From NCBI GenBank assembly GCA_025331125.1, contig JAOALB010000357.1, forward strand, positions 1 to 12,367: DNA of 12,367 nt, written 5' to 3'. This DNA comes from Mycogone perniciosa. Its lineage: Eukaryota; Ascomycota; Sordariomycetes; Hypocreales; Hypocreaceae. Shown here piece after piece: positions 1 to 7,709 of the stretch (position 1 is its first letter; each line of letters begins with the position of its first letter). Position numbers and translations under genes: made by a program. The notes below the pieces were generated by a model that saw only the letters and a list, made by a program, of their open reading frames with translations, ran no database searches and was not told the origin of the DNA.

Positions 1-480
1 TTAAATTAATACTAATATAAAAGTCTATAACAACTACTACTGTTTATTTAATTAAGTTTTTATCTCCATAATTTATACTAGTTATAACTAGTTTAAAAAG
101 AAATTAAAGAATATCTTTAATAATATTAATAAAGAATATACTATAAAAAATAAATTTATAAACTTAATTTAAAAAGGAAAATGCTTTAACTATACTATAT
201 ACTTTAAGAATTATACTTTTAAAGTTAAATGAAGAAACTCTACTTTTATTAAACGCTTTTATAATAAACTTAAACTAAAAGTTAAAAGGGAAGTTTATAA
301 ATTTTCCAGTAAAAAGGTATGATTAAGTTTATTAAAAAATATATAAATATAGACAATTTACTTTATAAACTTTATTTAAATATAAAGAAAGGATAATAGT
401 AATCTAGATAAGTTTATAAGTATTAAGGATATATAAATTAAAGTAAAAAGTAATAAGAATATATTATTAACTTTAATAAT
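1..480 (+). pseudogene. Left edge of the gypsy element, mostly unreadable coding remnant
   Basis: This is very AT-rich sequence with no recognisable domain. Reading in the frame that starts at 185 gives roughly 40 codons up to about 325 with a single TGA, ending in residues like KREVYKFSS. That is far more open than the other frames here and suggests a remnant of the same upstream ORF that is readable in another frame from 481. Bases 1-180 show no credible frame, promoter or LTR edge. I assign them to the element only by position. Confidence 0.35.
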
Positions 481-2100
481 AAAAGGTTTAGTTAAATAGA
501 TTTAAATGCTATTTAAAAAGGAAAGGTAAAGGTTATTTATTATAACGATAATAAATTAAAATATATCTTAAAGGGCTATAAAGCTCTATAAAAGCCGAGA
601 ACTAATAAACCTTAAAAGCCTGCATTAAAATTTAAATAAAAGGTTAATATAGTTTTAAAAACTATTAATTATATATTACTTAACTAGACTGTATATTATA
701 ATAATAGCTGCCCTATTTATAAATCTAATAAAGATAAAAGCAGATAATACCTTAAACGATTTAAAAAGATATCTATAATAAACTAAAAGGGATACTAGTT
801 AAAATTTAAATCTTTAACTTTTAAAGAAATTTTTAAAGAAAGTAACGTAAATAAGTATTTATTATATTTAAATAGTTTAATAGAATAAACCTTAAACTTT
901 AACTATATAAAGTTAAATGAAGATAATAATATTTTAAATAAATAAATAGTTACTATAATTAATTATTAATATTTTAATTAAATTACTGCAGGCAATAAAA
1001 GATAAACTAGCAGCAGTAATTTTAATAATAAAAATAAAAATAACCCTTTATAATATAAACTATTACTATATAATACTATACCTTTAAAACTAGAAAATAT
1101 ATTACTTATAAACAGTAACCTTAAAGGTAAGCTAAATAAATACTATTTAAATTTAATTAAAAGATTTACTATAAGTATATAGTAAAACAGGATAAACCTA
1201 TACTTATATAAACAGCTTTATACGCAAAATAAAGCTAATAATAAAATAGCTATTAAAGCTATTTTAGTTACTTTAGCTATATATAAAAAACCTATATATA
1301 TCTATATATAAAGAGACTATACTGCAAATAGCTTTACTTATAAAGAGTATGATACTATATCTTAGGTCACTTATATTATATATAGGTATATAGTATATTT
1401 TTAAGAAAAAGTAAAGTATAGTGTATTTTTAATTGAAATCTTATTTTACTTTATAAAATAAATATAGGATTATAATACTTTTAAAAAATAGGTTATAACT
1501 ATATAGTATTAAAACTTTAAAATTATTATTATTAAACTAGATACTGAAACTTTAAAGGAATATTATTAGCTATAAGGACTTAAAGGATGCGAGTTTAAAG
1601 GATATTATATTTACTGTTAAAAGAAATTAATAAAATAGCACCTCCACTATAATAAAAGGTTTAAATATAATTAATAATATTACTTAAAGTATAATAGCCT
1701 AAAGTGTATTATATATAAATAAAATGCATTAAAGGATTAGTATATATAATAAGCTAATAATACCTTATATTTATTATTAGACTATATATACTACTAGAAG
1801 TATAAATGCACTATTTACTTACAGGAAAAACTTTAAAAATAGTAAATGTAAAAGTATATAGGGTATAAACCTACTTTAAAGGATAAAGAGATTAATTAGA
1901 TTATAAAGGAGCTATATTAAAACCAGTTTAACTTTATTATTTATAAAGGAACCGCTTATAATAGGAAAAGGTAGTATTTACTTTAAGGAACCCCGATTAA
2001 CTGCGAAATCTATATAAAAAGAGAGGAATTAGGAAACAATTAATATTACCTGTAAAAAGGCTATAAAGTAATAATCAATAAATTATATCTCTTGAAATAC
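481..2100 (+). pseudogene. Long degenerate ORF upstream of protease, gag position
   Basis: One frame can be followed from 481 to about 2100 (roughly 540 codons). Its interruptions are almost all TAA or TAG, as expected when Trp and Gln codons are hit by RIP. The protease follows in another frame at about 2106. Position argues for Gag, but I recognise no capsid motif. The N-terminal half is rich in Lys, Asn, Leu and Tyr, with Ser-Asn runs near 1010-1060. The C-terminal third holds several Cys codons, some in C-x2-C spacing if Tyr codons TAT/TAC are mutated TGT/TGC: TGC at 1588, TGT-x2-TAT near 1707, and TGC-x2-TAT near 2001. These do not form a standard CCHC knuckle. More than 500 codons is long for a chromovirus Gag, so an extra domain or an unrelated insert is possible. 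Confidence 0.45.
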
Positions 2101-2105
2101 TAGAT

Positions 2106-2480
2106 AATAAAAGTAATAATAAAGATTTACTATATTTTAAATTAAAGATAATAGTTAAAGGATATTGACTATATATATTAGTAGATAGTAGAGTAATAGG
2201 CAATTTTATTGCACCTATAACTGTAAATCGCTTATAGTTATTTTAGAAAAAGAAAACTAGACTATATTAACTTTATTAGGCAGAAAGAGGAGCTTTTATA
2301 TATAATAACAGATAAGTTAAGTGAAAGACTGATTATCTTGAACTTGAAATTGCTAAATGTAAAGGAGTAGTTTTTTACGATATAGTAAATATTAATAGGT
2401 ATAATATTATTCTCGGTTATTTTTAGTTAAAACGCAATAACTTTAATATTAACTGAGAACAGCTAACTTTATTAGCGCAA
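2106..2480 (+). pseudogene. Gypsy aspartic protease domain
   Basis: This is the retropepsin-type protease that releases Gag and Pol products in the virus-like particle. The active-site triad is visible as DSR at 2184-2192, followed by VIGNFIAPITVNRL. The family has DSGA-T-x-NFI, so Gly and Ala have become Arg and Val through transitions. The second conserved block, the I-I-L-G loop before the catalytic flap's end, is seen at 2406-2417 (IILG), followed by a stop where the family has Trp (LG-x-x-W-L). Upstream, residues such as DLLYFKLKI fit the first strands of the domain. The frame differs from both the ORF before it and the RT after it. The assignment rests on the linked DS and ILG motifs at normal spacing. 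The domain cannot be active. Confidence 0.85.
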
Positions 2481-2754
2481 TAATAAAGTTTCCTTAGCAA
2501 TTAAAAATATTAGAAAGGATTTAGCTGTAGGGCAGAAATCTTAAAATATAAAACCTTTAGGTATACTAAAAAAAGGAACTAAAAAGGTTACCTTTCATTT
2601 AATTACAGAAATAATCCACTTAAAAGGAAAATGTAAATAAAGTAAAGGAAAAGATAAATAAATCTAAAGAATAATTGCCTTTTTATAGAAAGCATTTAAT
2701 AATATTAATAAAATAATTAAAATAAAAAGCCTTAAAACAGCAGTATTACTAAAA

Positions 2755-3690
2755 TAACTGCAGAATATCCTTAAAGAATACCGGAAGTATAATAAACTGT
2801 TTAAAGACACATTTAATATAAAGCTACTAGAATACAGTTAATAGGACTATATAATTAAGCTTAAAGATAATGCAAGCATTACCTTTTATAAGATTTATAA
2901 TTTAAATAAAAAGGAGCTTAAAAGCCTATGCAACTATTTAAATAATATATTAGCTAAAGGGTATATTTAACCCTCTTTATTAAAAGTAGGCTACCCTATT
3001 ATATTTATATTAAAGAAAAAAGGTAAACTATATAAGAAAAAATAGTTTATAGTACTAGATCTTAAAGACACTTATAACTTTATTTAAATTAAAGAAGGAT
3101 ATAAATAAATAACTGCCTTTTAAATTAAGTATAGTTTATTTAAATACCTAGTTATACCCTTTAATTTTACTAATACCCCTATAATATTTTAAAAGATAAT
3201 TAATAATATATTAAAAGAGTACCTCGATATCTTTATAGTTATTTACTTAAATAATATTTTAATTTTTTTAGATACCTTTAAAGAATATAAAGTATATATT
3301 TATAAAGTATTATAAATAGTATAAAATACTAAACTACTTATAAAACCTAAGAAATGTAAATTTTATATATAGAAAGTTACTTTTTTAAAGTATATTATTA
3401 CCTTTAAAGAAATTTATATAGATTTATTAAAAGTATAAGCAGTAAAAGACTGGCCTGTACTTATAATAGTTAAGGAAATCTAAAGCTTTTTAAAACTTAT
3501 TAACTATTATTAACAATTTATTAAAAATAATAAAAGTATTGTATAAACTCTTTATAAATTGACTAAAAGAAATTAAAAGTTTTTATAGGCATTAAATATA
3601 CAGGAAGCCTTTAATAAGCTTAAACAGTTTATTTTAAAAAAACCTATATTTATTATATTTAACCTATTTAAAAAAATAAAAGTTAAAACG
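2755..3690 (+). pseudogene. Gypsy reverse transcriptase with internal deletion and mutated active site
   Basis: This is the Ty3-type RT that copies element RNA into DNA. In one frame the fingers begin with FKDTFNIKLLE and then LKDNASITFYKIYNLNKKEL, followed by YPIIFILKKKGKL. Then come VLDLKDTYN with the first catalytic Asp at 3058-3060, the block FKYLVIPFNFTNTPIIF, and the catalytic loop at 3244-3255 reading YLNN where the family has YLDD. Both Asp codons became AAT by G to A. The thumb follows with KPKKCKFY and VKDWPV. Between GKL and VLDLKD only about eight codons remain where Ty3-type RTs have about forty, so the segment holding the conserved R-x-C-V-D-Y-R and Y-P-L-P blocks is missing without a frame change. 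Numerous TAA and TAG codons interrupt the rest. Confidence 0.93.
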
Positions 3691-4050
3691 GATACTTTTA
3701 ACTTTACTGTAAAAGCGCAGTTTAGTTAAAAAAATAAAAATAATAAACTATACCCTATTGCCTTTTACTTTAAAGCATTATATAGCGCAAAACTAAATTA
3801 CTTAATATATAATAAAACATTCTTTGCTATTATTCTTATATTTAAAAAATAGCAATATTATTTATTAAAAGGAATATATAAAGTTAAGGTATATATTAAC
3901 TATAAAAATATTATATACTTCGCGATAGTTTAATAACTTCTTAAAAGGCAGATCTACTATATAAAATACCTTTTACAATTTAATTATATTTTAATTTACT
4001 AAAAAGGATTTAAAAATAAATAAATAAATGTATTTAATAGATAAATTAAC
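3688..4050 (+). pseudogene. Gypsy RNase H domain
   Basis: The RT-linked RNase H removes the RNA strand during cDNA synthesis. It continues the RT frame. The first catalytic Asp is at 3691-3693 in TDTFNFTVKAQF, where the family has T-D-A-S-D-x-A-x-G-A. Then come LYPIAFYFKAL, the L-N-Y-x-I-Y-(D)K block read as LNYLIYNKTFFAI, and YINYKNIIYF where the family has T-D-H-K-N-L-x-Y-F. Asp to Asn changes fit RIP, and stops replace Gln or Trp. Length from the first Asp to the end, about 120 codons, is normal for a Ty3 RNase H. The stretch 4050-4300 is the tether to integrase and has no clear motif. Confidence 0.88.
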
Positions 4051-4299
4051 TATAATTAAAAAAACATTAAATATATTAAATAGATTTTAGAATAAACCTT
4101 TAAAGCATATTACTAATAAATAGCACTTTAAGCTATATATAAAGTATCCAGTAATAATACTATACTTTAATATATTAAAGAATATTACACTACCTAAAAT
4201 AATAATAGATTCCTAAAAGATATAAAGTTTAATAAAAAAGGAATGTAATAATACAATAAAAAAGTCTAAATTTTAAATAAACTTTAAAAAAATATAATT

Positions 4300-5100
4300 A
4301 TAGAAGTTTATTAATACCTAGTATATAGATATAAAGGTATTTGCAAAACTTATAAATAAGTATAAAAGTATTTTAAGTTTTAAAGGTTTAAGAAAGTAGT
4401 ATAAAATATTATTTCTTGCTATATAACTTATAAAATAGTTAAACCCTTAAAATATAAACTATACAGTAAACTTTAACCCCTGCCAGTACTAAAATAACTA
4501 TAGGAATTAATTTTATTAAACTTTATCGTTAAACTACTACTATTTATCAAATTAAAATTAAAGATTAAATATAATAGTATTTTAATAATTATAGACTAAT
4601 TTATTAAATACTTTAATTTTTTATATATAAAAAAGCAATAAATATAAAAATACTAGTTTATATATTTTTGCAATTTATTACAGCTAACTATATAATTCCA
4701 GTTAGAATTATTTTTAACTAACGATTAACCTTTACATTTAAATTCTAGTAAGTATTTATAAATTAGTTAAGTATAAACTATAAGCTTAATACTATATATT
4801 ACCTATAAAGAGATAAACAGATAAAATACATTAACTAGGTTATTAAAGTTTATTTAAAAAGTTATATTAACTTTAATTAAAATAATTAAGTAAAGAAGTT
4901 ACTAATTGCATAAATATCCTATAAAAGTAATATTTTAAAGTTAACTAGATTTAGCCTTATATATATTAACTATAGCTTTATACTAGATATATATAAAGCG
5001 CTAAAGAAAAGCCTATATATTAATAAAGTATAAATTAAAGCTAAAGATATAAAGGGTTAGTCTAGGACTAATCTTTAAAGAGGAAGATATAGTTTACCTA
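4300..5100 (+). pseudogene. Gypsy integrase with mutated DDE triad
   Basis: Integrase inserts the cDNA into chromosomes. The zinc-binding N-terminus is seen as RYKGICKTYKQVQKYFKF, then CYITYK near 4420, where the second Cys of C-x2-C has become Tyr. The core gives KLYSKL followed by P-L-P, then LLNFIV with the first catalytic Asp changed to Asn at 4519-4521, and ILIIID-x-FIKYFNF. The second catalytic Asp survives at 4733-4735 in L-T-N-D. The H-P-Q-x-D-G-Q-T-E block reads D-K-Q-I-K at 4812-4826, so the catalytic Glu is Lys. Downstream, SYINFN and LDIYKALKKSLYI fit the family's W/Y-rich helix and Y-G-x-x-P region. The frame changes between the first Asp, the second Asp and the Glu, so at least two indels are present. 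It is inactive. Confidence 0.9.
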
Positions 5101-5340
5101 TACTATTATTTATTAAAGAAAAAGACTATAAATATTAAAATAATATAACTAAGCAATAAATTAAATTTTAAGAAACTTAAACTTTACTTAATTAAAAAGG
5201 TTATTTTAAAAATTACTTATAAACTTATACTATTAAACAGTATTTAAATGTATTTAATATTTTACATTTTATTACTTAAAAGAATATCGCAAAATAAATT
5301 AAAAAATAAATTAATTATAAACTTAATTAAAGTCTTATTA
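5101..5340 (+). pseudogene. Integrase C-terminal (GPY/F-like) linker region
   Basis: After the integrase core the plus strand reads DKVYLYYYLLKKKT-like residues around 5090-5130, then KLKPYLIKKVILKITYKLILL around 5175-5235, and MYLIFYILLLK near 5250-5282. Chromoviral integrases have here a G-D-x-V-x-L strand, a G-P-F/Y-x-I block and an H-P-V-F-H-V-S-L-L motif. The spacing matches and the differences (P-Y for G-P-F, I-F-Y-I-L-L-L for V-F-H-V-S-L-L) are mostly explained by transitions. This is the DNA- and host-contact part of integrase. Confidence 0.75.
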
Positions 5341-5511
5341 ATTAAAAAAGAATATAAAGTTAAGGAAATTAAAGCTATAAGAATAAAAGACAATAAACGC
5401 TAGTATTTAGTAAAATAAAAAAACTGTAAAGAGGAATATAACTCTTAAAAACCTAAGGAATACTTTAAGCACTCCTAAATAACTCTACAATAATTCCACT
5501 AAAATCTTAGC
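5341..5511 (+). pseudogene. Chromodomain at the integrase C-terminus
   Basis: Chromodomains on chromoviral integrases read methylated histone tails and steer integration into heterochromatin. The frame starting at 5350 reads EYKVKEI, equal to the E-Y-x-V-E-x-I-L start, then a stop at 5401 followed by YLVK, a stop at 5416, and KNCKEEYNS, a stop at 5446, KPKEYF. The three stops sit where the family has Gln/Tyr, Trp and Trp in Y-L-V-K-W-K-G-x-x-x-x-x-x-T-W-E-P. After that QFH-like residues fit the terminal helix. Both aromatic-cage Trp codons are therefore lost to RIP. Spacing between the motifs is exactly normal, so I am confident of the identification. Pol appears to end near 5510-5550. Confidence 0.9.
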
Positions 5512-5778
5512 CTGCCAATAACAGATTAAATAGCCTAAAAAGGTCTAGTCAATTATATTAGCAGCCCTAAAAGAATATATATTAATAGCAGCCTCTACTT
5601 TATAACATTTAGCTTTATCCAGCTTATCTATACTTCTTAACCTAAAATTTACTCTCTTCGCCCTTTTTATTATTAATGCTTTACGCTAGGTATAAAGGCA
5701 AGTTAATTGCGCTAAAGCCTTAGAAAATTTGCAATGCAATTCTGCTAACTTAAGCTCTGCCTTATATTCCTGCGCCAT
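5485..5778 (-). pseudogene. Antisense ORF at the 3' end of the gypsy element, coiled-coil-like protein
   Basis: On the minus strand an ATG at 5778 opens a 97-codon frame with only two internal TAG codons (codons 31 and 78) before the TAG at 5485-5487. This is much cleaner than any sense frame nearby. The product begins MAQEYKAELKLAELHCKFSK and continues as an Ala-, Leu- and Lys-rich, charged helix, with RLRSIDKLDKAKCYKVEAA near codons 46-64. It would form a short coiled coil followed by a less charged tail. I recall similar short helical R-G-L-x-S-L-D-E-L-D proteins encoded near fungal gypsy elements, but cannot verify a family name. The 3' 30 bases overlap the chromodomain end on the opposite strand. 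An upstream in-frame TAA, seven codons before the ATG, supports this start. Function unknown. Confidence 0.55.
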
Positions 5779-6173
5779 TAATCGCTTATACTTTAAAGTA
5801 ATTTAAAATATTAAATAAATAAATAAAAAATAAAAAAAGAATAAAAACACTTATAGGTATGTACTGGCACTTTAAAACTATTATAAAAGCGCCTTTATTA
5901 AATATACTCCTAATATTAAAATACCTTATCTATTATTTTATAAGTATAACTATAGGAATAATAATATAAATAAGGTATAGTTTTAAAACCTAATTCTTTA
6001 ATAAAAAATGTAAAGGCTAAATACTGAAAAGTCTTTAAAAAATAAGCTTTTTTAATATAACTTATATTATTAATACTATATATATAAAAAAGAAAAAGAA
6101 AAAGAATATTATATTTATAAAGGGAGGTATAATACTTATATGGGATAGGTAAAGTCTTAAAGATAAAACTATT
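5779..6173. other. Non-coding spacer between antisense ORF and polypurine tract
   Basis: About 400 bases without a credible frame in either direction. If the antisense ORF is real, its promoter should lie here. The stretch contains an imperfect inverted repeat (5921-5978) and a purine run AAAGAAAAAGAAAAAGAA near 6090-6107. Nothing else is recognisable. Confidence 0.5.
5921..5978. repeat. Imperfect inverted repeat in the gypsy 3' non-coding region
   Basis: The arm ATACCTTAT (5921-5929) is the exact complement of ATAAGGTAT (5970-5978). Pairing can extend inward through TATTATT against AATAATA with a small bulge, leaving a loop of about 20 bases. In such AT-rich sequence a hairpin of this size may be chance. 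Confidence 0.4.
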
Positions 6174-6182
6174 AAAAGGGGG
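6174..6182 (+). other. Polypurine tract (plus-strand primer site) of the gypsy element
   Basis: AAAAGGGGG is the only G-run of this length in the gypsy part. It lies six bases before the inferred 3' LTR start at 6189, where Ty3/gypsy elements keep the RNase H-resistant primer for plus-strand DNA. Its G bases survived because RIP prefers G preceded by T (C followed by A on the other strand). Confidence 0.75.
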
Positions 6183-6188
6183 ATATTA

Positions 6189-6588
6189 TATTATAACCTA
6201 ACCTTTTTATAGCTGTATAAAGGGTTTAAGGCGGTATATACCTTAAAAGAATAATAAAATAACTATTTAATTAAAAAAGATTACTTAAATTACTGTAAAC
6301 TATAGATTACTTAGATTATAGACTATAAGCTAAAGTAATTTAATATAACTGTAATCTATATATAATTTAATTATATTTATTATATATCTCCATTATATAT
6401 AAAACTAAATAAATTATAATTATTTAATATAGTTATTTAAACAGTTATTAATATAATTATTTCCTAGAACCACCTGTTTTATAGAATAGTAACTATATTA
6501 CTTTATTTAGTATTTATCTTTAACCTCTCTGTTAATATAAACCCTATAAACCTTGGTTTAACTGTTAAGAATTACCTGGATCGTTACA
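6189..6588 (+). repeat. 3' LTR of the gypsy element (about 400 bp)
   Basis: The left edge is set by the polypurine tract and by TATTATAACCTAACC (6189-6203), which equals the fresh LTR start TGTCACGACCCGACC at 12296 apart from six changes, all C to T or G to A. The right edge is the CA ending GATCGTTACA at 6588. Right after it the minus-strand LINE RNase H frame resumes. A length of 400 bp is ordinary. Inside, TATATATAAAA at about 6394-6404 could be the promoter TATA box, but such strings are common in this composition. The 3' part (6465-6588) is less degraded, with CCTAGAACCACCTG and ACCTTGGTTTAACTG. No second copy is in the window, so both edges rest on motif logic. Confidence 0.65.
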
Positions 6589-7060
6589 CTTTACCTTTTA
6601 TTAAAAAAAGGTAAATATAGGTATTATATTAAATAGCATTAATTATTTATAGCTTAGTTTTACTAATTAATCTGCAGCTTTATTGCCCTATATCCCTTAA
6701 TAGCCTAAGTACTATCGAGTATATACATTTTTTTTATATATATTCTTTAATCTCTGAAATGTAATAAAAACTTATTATCATAAGTTTTATAGTATACCTT
6801 TAAGGCAGTATATTGCAGCTGTATTATTTAAATAAATAATAATATCCCCTATATTGTTATTATTAGCTAAAGCGGCTTTAAGTCCTTTTAATGCCCTAGC
6901 CGCCTCGCTATTAAATACCTCTACTAAGCCTAGTTAACTATATTTATTTATAATCTTTTTATTGTTTTACTATATTAAAAAGCTATAGCTAACTGCTTTT
7001 ATATTAAAGTATAAACCGTCTATAAATACTACTATATCCTAAAGTACTACTATAGCTATC
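6589..7060 (-). pseudogene. LINE RNase H domain
   Basis: This domain degrades template RNA after target-primed reverse transcription. On the minus strand the frame reads DIVVFIDG, with the first catalytic Asp at 7018-7020 (family T-D-G-S), then LGLVEVFNSEAARALKGLKA, the E-x-x-A-x-x-x-A-L block around the catalytic Glu. IIIYLNNTAAIYCLKG follows, where the family has D-N-x-x-A-A. The last part has Y-L-G-H-like residues and GNKAAD with the final Asp at 6670-6672 (family G-N-E-x-A-D), then LVKLS. The third catalytic Asp is Asn. Stops fall at Trp and Gln sites. Beyond GNKAAD the frame continues about 25 codons with P-I-F-T-F-F residues, matching the usual post-RNase H segment, and is cut at the gypsy LTR end. 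Confidence 0.9.
6590..6615. repeat. Perfect 10-bp inverted repeat just outside the gypsy LTR
   Basis: TTTACCTTTT (6590-6599) and AAAAGGTAAA (6606-6615) are exact complements around a 6-base loop. The repeat begins one base after the LTR's terminal CA and lies inside the LINE coding remnant. It may be chance, or a structure-prone insertion target. Confidence 0.5.
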
Positions 7061-7229
7061 TAATTATTAAATCCTTTACAGCTTTAACTTTACTGCCTAG
7101 GAAAAGGGTTTAGGATCTGGTTAGTTTAGGGAGAAGGGTTGGTTTTAGGTAGCTCCTAGTAAACTGTATAGTTTACTGTAACCTTATTATAAGCATTAAA
7201 GTAGTATATTTATATAGGCGCTAGCTAGG
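7061..7229 (-). pseudogene. LINE linker before RNase H, junction of the RT deletion
   Basis: The RNase H frame extends upstream on the minus strand through residues such as CKGFNN and NQILNPFPRQ and a Pro-rich TNPSP. That looks like the hydrophilic linker that precedes RNase H in fungal LINEs. Between here and the endonuclease core no RT motif is present: no [F/Y/A]-x-D-D or mutated x-N-N loop, and no G-x-x-Q-G-x-x-x-S-P block. The deletion breakpoint should lie at roughly 7180-7240. Confidence 0.55.
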
Positions 7230-7700
7230 GCAAATCCTATAAACTAGAGGTTGCCTGCTATAAAGAGTATATAGCGTTAAAGTCTTTAACTACTATATAG
7301 TTTTTAGCGACTAGCTATATAAATAACGTATTAAAGGCCTTAAGTATACTGTATTCTCTATAAGGGTTAATAGTTATAATTCTATTTATATAGACTTAAA
7401 GGAGGTCCTAAATAGTTTTAGTAAATAGTTATTTAGCTTAGATTCCTGCTTTCCTACTTATATATATTAAGACTTATAAGCAGGTACTGCAGTCTACTTA
7501 AATTATCGCTAAAGAGAAGGTTTAAAATTCTTTATATTATACTATACAGCAGTATCCCTTTTAAGTAATATCTATATATAGTTTTTATATTATAATAATA
7601 TTATAGCCCTCTTTAACTGTAAAGTCAAAGGCAGTATTATATACTGGCTTTAATTTACTAATATTAACTTAAAATATTCTTTAGGGTTTCCCATTTTTTA
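7230..7700 (-). pseudogene. LINE AP-type endonuclease domain
   Basis: The apurinic/apyrimidinic-type endonuclease nicks target DNA to prime reverse transcription. The minus-strand frame begins near 7697 with RIFxVNISKLKPVYNTAFDF (Asn of the first metal-site block kept), then EGYNIIII followed by a stop and KLYIDI. There the family has Q-E-P-W, so the catalytic Glu codon is now Lys (7582-7584). VLIYISRKAGI matches the conserved R-V-x-x-Y-x-x-K strand, and IITINPYREYSILKAFNTLF the N-x-Y-x-P block. VVKDFNAIYSL at about 7267-7296 matches G-D-F-N-A-H-H with Asp (7282-7284) and Asn (7276-7278) kept but Gly changed to Lys. The later S-x-I-D-x-x and terminal His motifs are absent, so the C-terminal third was lost with the RT. 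Confidence 0.88.
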
Positions 7701-7709
7701 AGTTTTAGT

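Larger units (their letters stand above)
1..6588 (+). mobile_element. Ty3/gypsy chromodomain retrotransposon, RIP-degraded, 5' end outside the window
   Basis: The order of recognisable pieces on the plus strand is protease (2184), reverse transcriptase (2758-3690), RNase H (3691-4050), integrase (4300-5060), chromodomain (5350-5510), polypurine tract (6174) and 3' LTR (6189-6588). RT before integrase with a chromodomain at the C-terminus defines a chromovirus of the Ty3/gypsy group. Every coding part is full of TAA and TAG codons at Trp, Gln and Arg positions, and the RT and integrase catalytic acids are changed by G to A, so the copy is dead. No counterpart of the 3' LTR was found in bases 1-700, so the 5' LTR must lie to the left. 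Frame changes between domains show small indels as well. The element appears to interrupt the LINE on its right. Confidence 0.9.

Noticed and set aside
1..700. 5' LTR of the gypsy element inside the window
   Set aside because: The less degraded 3' LTR strings such as CTTGGTTTAACTG and CCTGGATCGTTACA have no counterpart here, even allowing transitions, as far as I can see by eye.
1080..1200. Gag CCHC zinc knuckle near 1160-1190
   Set aside because: TAC-TAT-AAG-TAT could be a mutated C-Y-K-C in another frame, but no Gly-His or terminal Cys follows at the right spacing and it leaves the long frame.
6090..6120. Purine-rich run as a second polypurine tract or regulatory element
   Set aside because: It is a simple A/G run with no LTR edge next to it; AAAAGGGGG at 6174 is better placed and followed by the LTR motif.
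6294..6300. Alternative gypsy LTR start at TGTAAAC
   Set aside because: It begins with TG, but no polypurine tract precedes it, whereas 6189 has both the tract and the 15-base match to the fresh LTR.
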